A DNA stretch of 64,000 nucleotides, taken from NCBI RefSeq assembly GCF_000010305.1, contig NC_012489.1, forward strand, positions 124,001 through 188,000, read 5' to 3'. Of the stretch, positions 37,054 through 44,392 are shown one piece after another (positions within the stretch are counted from its first letter, which is position 1; each line of letters begins with the position of its first letter). The stretch is from Gemmatimonas aurantiaca T-27 (lineage in GTDB: Bacteria > Gemmatimonadota > Gemmatimonadetes > Gemmatimonadales > Gemmatimonadaceae). The notes below the pieces were generated by a model that saw only the letters and a list, made by a program, of their open reading frames with translations, did not search any database and was not told the origin of the DNA. The position numbers were made by a program, and so were the translations under genes.

Positions 37054-38565
37054 ATGTCGAGCTCCTACTCCCGCCGCGATTTTGTCGGCGACTCCGCCAA
37101 GTTGGCCCTCGGTGCCATGATCGTTCCTCGCGTGGTGCTGGGAGGGCCGGGGTATGTGGCTCCCAGCGCGAAGCTGAACATCGCGTGTGTGGGGATCGGT
37201 GGTATGGGCATGAGCAACATGTCGCAGATGCTCACCGAGAATATCGTGGCCGTGTGCGATGTGGATTTCAGCTATGTGGAGCGATCGCTGGATGGTCGTC
37301 TCAAGCCGCGCCAGGGTGAGCCCACCCCCGAGAACATCCTGCTGGCCGAGACTTACAAGAAGGCCACCAAGTACGCCGACTTCCGGCAAATGCTCGACAA
37401 GCAGAAGGACATCGACGCGATCATGGTGGCCACGCCCGATCACCTGCATGCGCCGATTGCGCTCGCGGCCATGCAACTGGGCAAGCATGTGTACGTGCAG
37501 AAGCCGCTGGCCTACTCGGTGTACGAAACGCGTCTGCTGGCCAAGGCTGCGGCGGCCAATCCCAAGTTGGCCACGCAAATGGGCAACCAGGGCCATTCCA
37601 TGGAAGGCTCGCGGCGCATCAACGAGATCATTGCGTCCGGTGTGCTCGGCAAGATCCAGGAAGTGCATGTGTGGACCGATCGGCCCGTACGCTACTGGGC
37701 GCAGGGCATCCCGCGGCCGCGGGCAGCCAATGCGCCGGTGCCGGCCAACAACGCACGTCCGCAGTGGAACATGGGCACGGTCGACAATGCGGTGCGTGCG
37801 GCAATGGCGGCGAACGACACGACCCCGCCTCCGGGCATGAACTGGGATCTCTATCTCGGACCGGCGCCCGAGATTCCGTATCACCCGGCCTATCATCCGT
37901 TCGCGTGGCGCGGATGGATTGATTTTGGTGTGGGGGCGATCGGTGACATGGGGGCACACCTCATCGATCAGCCGTACACGGCGTTGGGGCTCACCTATCC
38001 AACCAGCATTGTGGCGTCGTCAAGTCCGTGGGGTGGTGGCGCTCAGACGCCGGCGACCTATCCGATGGCTACCACGGTGCAGTTCGAGTATCCCGCTGTT
38101 GGCAAGCGTGGACCGGTGAAGCTCTTCTGGTACGATGGTGGCCTCATGCCACCGCGGCCGGCCATGTTGCCCGATGATGTGCCGATGACCAACCCCGGCA
38201 GCGACGGCGGTGGTGGTGTGTTCATCGGTACCAAGGGGATCATGTTTTACGAAACCTACGGCAACAAGCCACGCATTTTCCCCGAAGCGATTGCGGTGAA
38301 GGCGGCCAAGGTGCCGGTGTCGCATCCGCGAGTGACGGTGTCGCACGAACAGAACTGGATCCAGGCAGCCAAGGGCGAAGCGGTCATCAGTTCGCCGTTC
38401 TCTCAAGCCGCACCACTTACAGAGACCATGCTGCTGGGTATCGCGGCGTTGCGTGCGGGGCAGGGTCGCAAGGTGCTGTACGATGGCGAGAAGGCACAGT
38501 TCACCAATGCGCCGGACGCCAATCAGTATCTCACGCGTGTGTACCGGAGTGGCTGGCAGCTTTAA
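37054..38565 (+). CDS. Gfo/Idh/MocA family oxidoreductase, Tat-exported
   Basis: 503 residues. SRRDFVGDSAKLALG is a twin-arginine signal. The NAD(P)-binding fold opens LNIACVGIGGMGMSNMSQ, with the family's conserved EKP-type motif here as VQKPLAYSVYETRLL, and DAIMVATPDHLHAPIAL. Such proteins, exported folded with their cofactor, often act on sugars or sugar derivatives; the substrate is unknown. The ATG at 37054 was chosen because it directly precedes the signal; 37024 is possible. The stop codon TAA lies inside the left arm of palindromic repeat copy C. Confidence 0.85.
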   Translation: MSSSYSRRDFVGDSAKLALGAMIVPRVVLGGPGYVAPSAKLNIACVGIGGMGMSNMSQMLTENIVAVCDVDFSYVERSLDGRLKPRQGEPTPENILLAETYKKATKYADFRQMLDKQKDIDAIMVATPDHLHAPIALAAMQLGKHVYVQKPLAYSVYETRLLAKAAAANPKLATQMGNQGHSMEGSRRINEIIASGVLGKIQEVHVWTDRPVRYWAQGIPRPRAANAPVPANNARPQWNMGTVDNAVRAAMAANDTTPPPGMNWDLYLGPAPEIPYHPAYHPFAWRGWIDFGVGAIGDMGAHLIDQPYTALGLTYPTSIVASSSPWGGGAQTPATYPMATTVQFEYPAVGKRGPVKLFWYDGGLMPPRPAMLPDDVPMTNPGSDGGGGVFIGTKGIMFYETYGNKPRIFPEAIAVKAAKVPVSHPRVTVSHEQNWIQAAKGEAVISSPFSQAAPLTETMLLGIAALRAGQGRKVLYDGEKAQFTNAPDANQYLTRVYRSGWQL

Positions 38566-38692
38566 CAGCAAAAGAGCGGGGGGAACACAGAGGGCACGGA
38601 AAGGGGCAGATCAATACAGATACAACATTCAGGATTTGTATCTGTGCCATCTGTCCCTTTTGGTGCCCTCTGTGTTCCCCCCGCTGTTAAAG
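38560..38692 (+). repeat. Palindromic repeat copy C
   Basis: About 133 bp. The outer arms CTTTAACAGC and GCTGTTAAAG pair, followed by GCGGGGGGAACACAGAGGGCAC and its complement, and by ACAGATACAA/TTTGTATCTGTG around the loop. The left arm has a small insertion (AAAAGA) relative to the right. The stop codon of the upstream gene lies in the left arm. Confidence 0.9.
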
Positions 38693-38758
38693 TGGTACAG
38701 GAGCGCGCCATGCGAGTGGCATGACGCGCCGTGGATCGAACACAAAGAGGGTCAGACG

Positions 38759-40252
38759 ATGAAGGTGCTGCGAACACCTCGGTGGAAGATGGTGACGGTC
38801 GCTGCGATGAGTGTGGCGAGCACGCTGAGTGCGCGCGCTGCGATGGCACAGGGGGCGAGCCCTTATGTCGTCAGTACGCCGGCGCCAGCAGGCTTCGATC
38901 GCGCACAGGCGCAAGCCGCCACGCTCGAACACATCAAGGCGCTCATTGGCCGCAATACACAGAATCCGCCAGGCAACGAACTGCTGACGGCGCAGTACTT
39001 CGACAGCGTGTTTGCAAAGATCCCTGGTGTGGAGCGCCATGTGCTGCCAGCGGGTGAAGGACGCGCGAATTTTGTGGCGCGGTTGCGTGCCGCCAATCCC
39101 ACCAAGCGACCCGTGATGATCATGGGTCACATGGACGTGGTGGGCGTAGACACCGCCAAGTGGAAGACACCCCCGTTCACCGCCACCATCGTGAACGAGC
39201 CCGGTGTGCAGTACCTCTACGGGCGCGGAGCCATCGATGACAAGGGCATGTTGTCGGCCGCCACGGCCGCGTTGCAGCAGCTCGCGGCGCGGCGTGATCA
39301 GCTCGATCGGGACATCATCTTTCTGGCCACTGCGGCAGAAGAAGGTGGGCCGGAAGTCGGCATCGATGAGATGGTCGGCAAACACTTCGATCTGATCAAG
39401 GACGCCGAGTTCGCGCTCAATGAAGGCGGACGTGTGCGCGTGGCCGATGGACGCGTGATGTCGGTGAATATCCAGACCACCGAGAAGGTTTCTTACACCG
39501 TCACGGCACTCGCCACGGGGCCGAGCGGACATGGTTCGGTGCCGTTGCCCGACAATGCGCTCGCGGCCCTCTCGCGTGCGGCGCAGCGCGTGCATGTGTG
39601 GAAGGCGCCTGTGCTGCTCAATGAAACAACGCGACTCTACTTTTCGCGGTTGGCGCGCATCGAGAAGGACCCGGCCATGAAGGCCGCCATGCAGCGTGTG
39701 TCGGCGCCGGGTGCTTCCAAGGCGCAGATCGATGCCGCGGCCGCCATTCTGTCCCGTGAGCCGCTGCACAATGCGGTGCTGCGTACGGGGCAGTCGCTCA
39801 CGATCATCAAGGGGGGCATCCGCAGCAACGTCATTCCGTCGGACGGCAGCGCCACGTTCAATGTGCGCGTGCTGCCCAACGACGATGTGCGTGGCATCGT
39901 GACCGCGTTCAATCGGGTGGGCGCCGAAAAGCAGGTGAAGTTCACGCTGGACGGTGAGCCCCGCACGTCACCGCCCGTCTCACCGGTGACCACCGCACTG
40001 TATCAGGCGATGGAAGCGTCGGCGCTGGCGATGGTGCCGACGACCACGGTCATTCCGTTCATGAGCACGGGCGCAACCGATGGTGCCGCGTTGCGTGCCA
40101 AGGGTATTCCCACCTACGGTATTCTGCCGATGCCACTGCCCATGGAGGATGAGCTGCGTATGCACGGAGACAACGAGCGAGTCCCCGTGCCCGCCCTGGG
40201 CTGGGCGGCAGAGTTTCTGTATCGCACGTTGTTGCGTGTGACCGCGCGATAG
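38759..40252 (+). CDS. M20/M25/M40 family metallopeptidase, exported
   Basis: 497 residues with a signal peptide (WKMVTVAAMSVASTLSARAAMAQ). M20 motifs: the first zinc ligand and catalytic Asp in PVMIMGHMDVVGVD, GRGAIDDKGML with the bridging Asp, the catalytic Glu pair in LATAAEEGGPEVG, and the dimerisation domain with GPSGHGSVPLPDNAL. GAGG lies eight bases before the ATG at 38759. It is likely a periplasmic di- or aminopeptidase/carboxypeptidase; exact specificity is unknown. The gene starts 66 bp after repeat copy C. Confidence 0.88.
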   Translation: MKVLRTPRWKMVTVAAMSVASTLSARAAMAQGASPYVVSTPAPAGFDRAQAQAATLEHIKALIGRNTQNPPGNELLTAQYFDSVFAKIPGVERHVLPAGEGRANFVARLRAANPTKRPVMIMGHMDVVGVDTAKWKTPPFTATIVNEPGVQYLYGRGAIDDKGMLSAATAALQQLAARRDQLDRDIIFLATAAEEGGPEVGIDEMVGKHFDLIKDAEFALNEGGRVRVADGRVMSVNIQTTEKVSYTVTALATGPSGHGSVPLPDNALAALSRAAQRVHVWKAPVLLNETTRLYFSRLARIEKDPAMKAAMQRVSAPGASKAQIDAAAAILSREPLHNAVLRTGQSLTIIKGGIRSNVIPSDGSATFNVRVLPNDDVRGIVTAFNRVGAEKQVKFTLDGEPRTSPPVSPVTTALYQAMEASALAMVPTTTVIPFMSTGATDGAALRAKGIPTYGILPMPLPMEDELRMHGDNERVPVPALGWAAEFLYRTLLRVTAR

Positions 40253-40275
40253 TCGCGGTCAACGACACCGCAGGT

Positions 40276-40310
40276 CGAGGTGGTGCGGTTTGCCATGCCG
40301 CACCACCTCG
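40276..40310. terminator. Bidirectional terminator between M20 peptidase and his operon
   Basis: CGAGGTGGTGCGG and CCGCACCACCTCG form a perfect 13-bp stem around TTTGCCATG, between convergent stops at 40252 and 40315; it should end both the peptidase transcript and the his operon. Confidence 0.8.
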
Positions 40311-40314
40311 CTGA

Positions 40315-40938
40315 CTACGGGATCAATCCGGCCCGCTGGGCCAGCACGCCCCGCACCCCGTCGAGCGTGCCACCGGTGGCGCGCAATGCCACCAAGGCGT
40401 GATAGAGCAGGTCCGCGGTTTCTTCGGTCGCACGCTCCACGTCCCCGTCCACGCAAGCGGTCGCCAGCTCCACGGCCTCTTCGCCCAGCTTCTTGAGACG
40501 CAGATTGCGGTCGGTGAGGAGCCGCTGTGTGTAGCTGGGGCGTTCATCATCGCGCAACGATTGCTGACGGGCCGCGATGGTGGTGTCGAGTGCACCGATC
40601 ACATCGGCGGCGAGCGCGGTATCGCGGAAACATGATGTCGTGCCGTCGTGACATGCCGGACCCGCCGAGATCACGCGCGCCAGCACCGCATCGGCATCGC
40701 AGTCTGCGGCAAGCGAAATGACTCGCTGCACATGCCCACTCGTGGCACCCTTGTGCCACAACCCGCGGCTGCGGGAGCGATAATGCATTTCGCCGGTGCG
40801 CAGCGTGTACTCCAGGGCCTCACGATCAGCGTGTGCCACCATCAACACCACACCGCTGCGCGCGTCCTGCGTCACCACCGTGACCAGTCCGTTGCCCTTG
40901 GAAAAATCGAGCGCATCGAGGTCGAGTGTGGAATTCAT
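40315..40938 (-). CDS. hisIE: Bifunctional phosphoribosyl-AMP cyclohydrolase/phosphoribosyl-ATP pyrophosphohydrolase
   Basis: 207 residues. The HisI half (1-115) has MHYRSRSRGLWHKGATSGH, ADCDADAVLARV and GPACHDGTTSCF, the zinc-binding Cys set. The HisE half (about 118-207) has RLLTDRNLRLKKLGEEAVELA and EETADLLYHALVAL. The two activities are steps 2 and 3 of histidine synthesis (PR-ATP to PR-AMP to ProFAR). It is the last gene of the operon, overlapping hisN by four bases. Confidence 0.96.
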   Translation of the reverse strand: MNSTLDLDALDFSKGNGLVTVVTQDARSGVVLMVAHADREALEYTLRTGEMHYRSRSRGLWHKGATSGHVQRVISLAADCDADAVLARVISAGPACHDGTTSCFRDTALAADVIGALDTTIAARQQSLRDDERPSYTQRLLTDRNLRLKKLGEEAVELATACVDGDVERATEETADLLYHALVALRATGGTLDGVRGVLAQRAGLIP

Positions 40939-41726
40939 GACCGCAACTCCGCGTCGACCAGTATCTCCCGGGCCACGTTCGACAGTGCCGCATTGGTGGC
41001 GATGATGTCACCGCCAAACGCGGTGTCGCGACCGCGCCAATCGGTGAAGCGTCCACCCGCTTCGGTGATGAGCGGATACACGGCGGCGGCATCCCACGGA
41101 TTGACGATGTCATCCACCATGATTTCTGCCCGGCCTGTGGCTACCAGCAGATAGCCGTAACAATCCCCCCAGGTGCGCGACACGCCCGCCTGCTGTGCCA
41201 ACCGCCGCCAGCGTTCCCGACGATCGGCCTGCTCGGGAAACCGTTCATCGGTGATCAACGCGGTCGCCTGATCGAGCGACGCCACCGCCGACACCTGGGC
41301 GCGTACGCCATTCCACCAGCAGCCCTCACCGGGTGCCGCCGCGATCAATTCCTGCACCGCAGGAAAACAGGCCGCACCAGCCAGCACTGTGTCACCTTCG
41401 CAGCAGGCCACCAATGTGCCCCACAGCGGCACTCCGCGCACAAACGACTTCGTACCGTCAATGGGATCGAGAATCCATTGACGCCGTGCGCCTTCGCGTT
41501 CGTTGGCGAACTCTTCACCCTGCAGTCCGTCCTCCGGAAAACGCTCCGACAACCACGCACGGGCGGCCCGCTCTGCCTCGCGGTCGGCGATGGTGACCGG
41601 TGATCCATCCCCTTTGGTTTCCACGGCCACGCCATCGCGATACCAACGCATCGCCGTGTTGGCGGCCACCTGCGCCACCTCGGCGGCGGCCTGCATCAGC
41701 GATGCTGGCGAAAGGATCTGACTCAT
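40935..41726 (-). CDS. hisN: Histidinol-phosphatase, inositol-monophosphatase type
   Basis: 263 residues. IMPase-fold motifs: LQGEEFANEREG (metal-binding Glu pair), WILDPIDGTKSF (DPxDGT) and NPWDAAAVYPLITEAGG (WDxAA). Such enzymes hydrolyse many phosphates, but this one sits in the his operon with four-base overlaps on both sides. hisB here encodes only the dehydratase and no PHP-type HisJ is seen, so histidinol-phosphate is the logical substrate. Confidence 0.9.
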   Translation of the reverse strand: MSQILSPASLMQAAAEVAQVAANTAMRWYRDGVAVETKGDGSPVTIADREAERAARAWLSERFPEDGLQGEEFANEREGARRQWILDPIDGTKSFVRGVPLWGTLVACCEGDTVLAGAACFPAVQELIAAAPGEGCWWNGVRAQVSAVASLDQATALITDERFPEQADRRERWRRLAQQAGVSRTWGDCYGYLLVATGRAEIMVDDIVNPWDAAAVYPLITEAGGRFTDWRGRDTAFGGDIIATNAALSNVAREILVDAELRS

Positions 41727-42505
41727 GCGGCCTCCGCGCGGAATCCGGCACTGCGCACCGTGATACCAGCATCATGCATGACCTGCTTGAGCGCACCCAC
41801 GGTGGTCAGCCCGTCATGCAGGATGCCAGCCACCAACACGGCATCGGCATTCGCCCGCATCACTGCGTCCACCAGGTGTTGTGCTTCTCCCGCCCCACCG
41901 GACGCGATCACTGGTACGTTCACGGCCTTCGCCACCGCTCGGGTGATGTCGAGGTCATAGCCCGTACGTGCCCCATCACGGTCAATGCTGGTGAGCAGAA
42001 TTTCGCCGGCGCCGCGTTCCACACACTCCTGCGCCCAGGCCACGGCTTCCAACGGCGTTTCCTGCCGCCCGCCTTTCACCCACACTTTGTACACGCCCTG
42101 CTCGTTGCGCTTGGCATCGATGCTGGCCACCACACACTGCGCGCCAAATCGTTCCGCGGCGAGTGTCAGCACTTCGGGGTGCTGCACCGCCGTGGAGTTG
42201 AGCGACACCTTGTCGGCGCCCGCCCGCAGCGCCTTTGCCACATCGTCCACCGTGCGAATGCCACCGCCAATGGTGAGGGGAATGAACAGACGCTCCGCCG
42301 TACGGCGCGCCACATCGAGCAGCGTCGCGCGTTCCTCTGCGCTGGCCGAGATATCGAGGAACGTGATTTCGTCGGCGCCCTCCCGTTCGTAGCGCTCTGA
42401 GAGTGCCACCGGGTCACCCACGTCGCGCAGACCCACGAAGTTCACGCCCTTCACCACCCGACCCCCACGTACGTCGAGGCACACGATCACCCGTTTGGTG
42501 AGCAT
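41723..42505 (-). CDS. hisF: Imidazole glycerol phosphate synthase, cyclase subunit
   Basis: 260 residues of TIM-barrel. VIVCLDVRGGRVVKGVNFVG carries the first catalytic Asp, VASIDAKRNEQGVYKVWVKGG the second; phosphate-binding loops are LTIGGGIRT and VIASGGAGEAQH. It forms the ring-closing half of the HisHF complex. Its ATG overlaps the hisB stop by one base (TGATG), and it overlaps hisN by four bases. Confidence 0.97.
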   Translation of the reverse strand: MLTKRVIVCLDVRGGRVVKGVNFVGLRDVGDPVALSERYEREGADEITFLDISASAEERATLLDVARRTAERLFIPLTIGGGIRTVDDVAKALRAGADKVSLNSTAVQHPEVLTLAAERFGAQCVVASIDAKRNEQGVYKVWVKGGRQETPLEAVAWAQECVERGAGEILLTSIDRDGARTGYDLDITRAVAKAVNVPVIASGGAGEAQHLVDAVMRANADAVLVAGILHDGLTTVGALKQVMHDAGITVRSAGFRAEAA

Positions 42506-43044
42506 CAGTCGGTGATCTCGAGTTTGACGGACCCCTTGGTGCTGAACACGGCACCGGATTCCACCAGCGCTTCTCGCAACGCGAAGCCGAGTCCCTTGAT
42601 GGCCGCCTCCACGATGTGATGATGGTCGGTACCACGCAGTACCCGCACGTGCAGCGTGGCCTTGGCGTTGTCGGCAAAGGAGCGGAGGAAGTGGTCGTAC
42701 AGCTTCGACGGCAACGGACCGCGGTAGTACGGGCGTCCGCCGATGTCGAGTACGACCTGTACGAGTGCGTCATCCATGGGCACCGTGCGTTCGCCGTAGC
42801 GCGCGCATCCGGCGGGGGCGAAAGCGGCGACCGCCTGACCGAGCGTGATGGCCACATCTTCGATGAGGTGATGTCGCAGGTCGCCTGTGGCCTGCACATC
42901 GAGATCGACGCCGGCATACCGCGCAAAGGCCACCAGCATGTGATCGAGGAAGGGCTCGCCGGTATTCACCGTTGCCCGGCCAGTCCCCTGCACGATGGCG
43001 AGGCGGATCTTCGTTTCGTTCGACTCTCTGACGACCACGGTCAT
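42505..43044 (-). CDS. hisB: Imidazoleglycerol-phosphate dehydratase (monofunctional)
   Basis: 179 residues, the size of the dehydratase alone; the phosphatase domain of the E. coli bifunctional HisB is absent. Metal-binding His motifs are GEPFLDHMLVAFARYAG, DLRHHLIEDVAI and RGTDHHHIVEAAIKGLG. The ATG at 43044 overlaps the hisA stop (ATGA); an upstream open frame only shadows hisA. Confidence 0.96.
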   Translation of the reverse strand: MTVVVRESNETKIRLAIVQGTGRATVNTGEPFLDHMLVAFARYAGVDLDVQATGDLRHHLIEDVAITLGQAVAAFAPAGCARYGERTVPMDDALVQVVLDIGGRPYYRGPLPSKLYDHFLRSFADNAKATLHVRVLRGTDHHHIVEAAIKGLGFALREALVESGAVFSTKGSVKLEITD

Positions 43045-43754
43045 GCTCCGTACTCCTCGGCCAGTCGGCGCGCGTCGAGCACGCCGGTATACAACGCCAT
43101 GCCCAACACTGCGCCGGCCAGGCCGCGGTGTTCGAGCGCTCGCATGTCCTCCAGGCTCGTCACGCCTCCCGACGCATACACCGGCCAGGCACTGGCTTCG
43201 GCCACGTCTTCCATGAGCGGCAGGTCGGTGCCTTGCATGAGGCCTTCGAGGTGCACCGCCGTGACCAACACACCAGCCAGGGGCAGAGTGCGCAGCGATT
43301 CCACAAAATCGATGACATCGAGTCTCGACGTCTCTGCCCAGCCGCGCGTGACCACCCGGCGCTCGCGCACATCGGCCGCGACGATCAACCGGCCGGGAAA
43401 CCGATTGGCCATTTCTTCGCGCCAATCTTCGTCTTCCACGGCGCGTGTACCAACCACCACCCACTCGGCACCGTCGTCGATCAGTCGTTCGATACGGGAT
43501 TCGTCACGCACCCCCCCGCCGACCTGCACGGGCACCATGCTGTCGCGCAGCAGGTCGCGAATGAGTTCGTGGTTCTGCCCACGCCCGGTGGCGGCGTCGA
43601 GATCGACGATGTGCATGCGCGTGAAACCCGTGCGTGACCAATCGCGCGCCACGGACAGTGGATCTGCGAGACGCACCTGTTCCTGTTCGTAGTCACCGCC
43701 GACAAGCTGCACGCATTGACCACCGCGCAGGTCCACGGCCGGGATCGCGATCAT
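43041..43754 (-). CDS. hisA: Phosphoribosylformimino-5-aminoimidazole carboxamide ribotide isomerase
   Basis: 237 residues of TIM-barrel. The Asp pair is in MIAIPAVDLRGGQCVQLVGG and RLIVAADVRERRV, and phosphate loops are VPVQVGGGVRDE and YASGGVTSLED. It catalyses the Amadori rearrangement ProFAR to PRFAR. Four-base overlaps with hisH and hisB. Confidence 0.96.
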   Translation of the reverse strand: MIAIPAVDLRGGQCVQLVGGDYEQEQVRLADPLSVARDWSRTGFTRMHIVDLDAATGRGQNHELIRDLLRDSMVPVQVGGGVRDESRIERLIDDGAEWVVVGTRAVEDEDWREEMANRFPGRLIVAADVRERRVVTRGWAETSRLDVIDFVESLRTLPLAGVLVTAVHLEGLMQGTDLPLMEDVAEASAWPVYASGGVTSLEDMRALEHRGLAGAVLGMALYTGVLDARRLAEEYGA

Positions 43755-44392
43755 GCCATACTCCGAAGTGAAGAAGCCAACGAAAGAAACGCACGAATCA
43801 GGGCGACGCCGCGCGTGCTCGATTTTTCGGGGTGGAACTGCGTGCCGATCACGTTGTCCCGTCGCACGGCGGCAGGGAAGCGATCGGTTTCGTGAGTGCT
43901 CCAGGCCGTCACGTAGCCCAGGCCCGCCGCCGTAGGACGCCCCACATAGCTGTTGGCATAGTATGCGATATCCAACTCCGCCTCGCGCAGCAGCGGATCA
44001 CTGCTGTCGTCGATGTTGTTCCAGCCGATCTGCGGCACCCGGGCCGCATCCAGACGGCGTACCTGGCCCGGCACGATGCCGAGTCCACGGCCAGGCCCCT
44101 CATCACTGCCGTCGAACAGCAGTTGCATGCCCAGGCAGATCCCGAGGGCCGGCAAGCCATCCAGCAGTGCGTCGCGCATCATCTCGCGACCCGGCGCCAG
44201 ACGTGCGGCGGCAGGGGCGAAAGCCCCAACGCCCGGCAGCACCAGCGCATCGGTGTCGTGCACGGCGGCCTCGGGGTCGGTTTCCACGTGCACCAGCGCA
44301 CCCTGTGTCTCGAGTGCCTTGACGAGCGAATGCAGATTGCCCGCGCCATAGTCGAACACCGTGACGCGCACCGGTGAGTGATCAGGTGTCAT
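43751..44392 (-). CDS. hisH: Imidazole glycerol phosphate synthase, glutamine amidotransferase subunit
   Basis: 213 residues of class I glutaminase. The nucleophile is in LGICLGMQLLFDGSDEGPG, the His-Glu pair in IGTQFHPEKSS, and the oxyanion loop is VLPGVGAF. It supplies ammonia to HisF. Four-base overlaps with both neighbours. Confidence 0.96.
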   Translation of the reverse strand: MTPDHSPVRVTVFDYGAGNLHSLVKALETQGALVHVETDPEAAVHDTDALVLPGVGAFAPAAARLAPGREMMRDALLDGLPALGICLGMQLLFDGSDEGPGRGLGIVPGQVRRLDAARVPQIGWNNIDDSSDPLLREAELDIAYYANSYVGRPTAAGLGYVTAWSTHETDRFPAAVRRDNVIGTQFHPEKSSTRGVALIRAFLSLASSLRSMA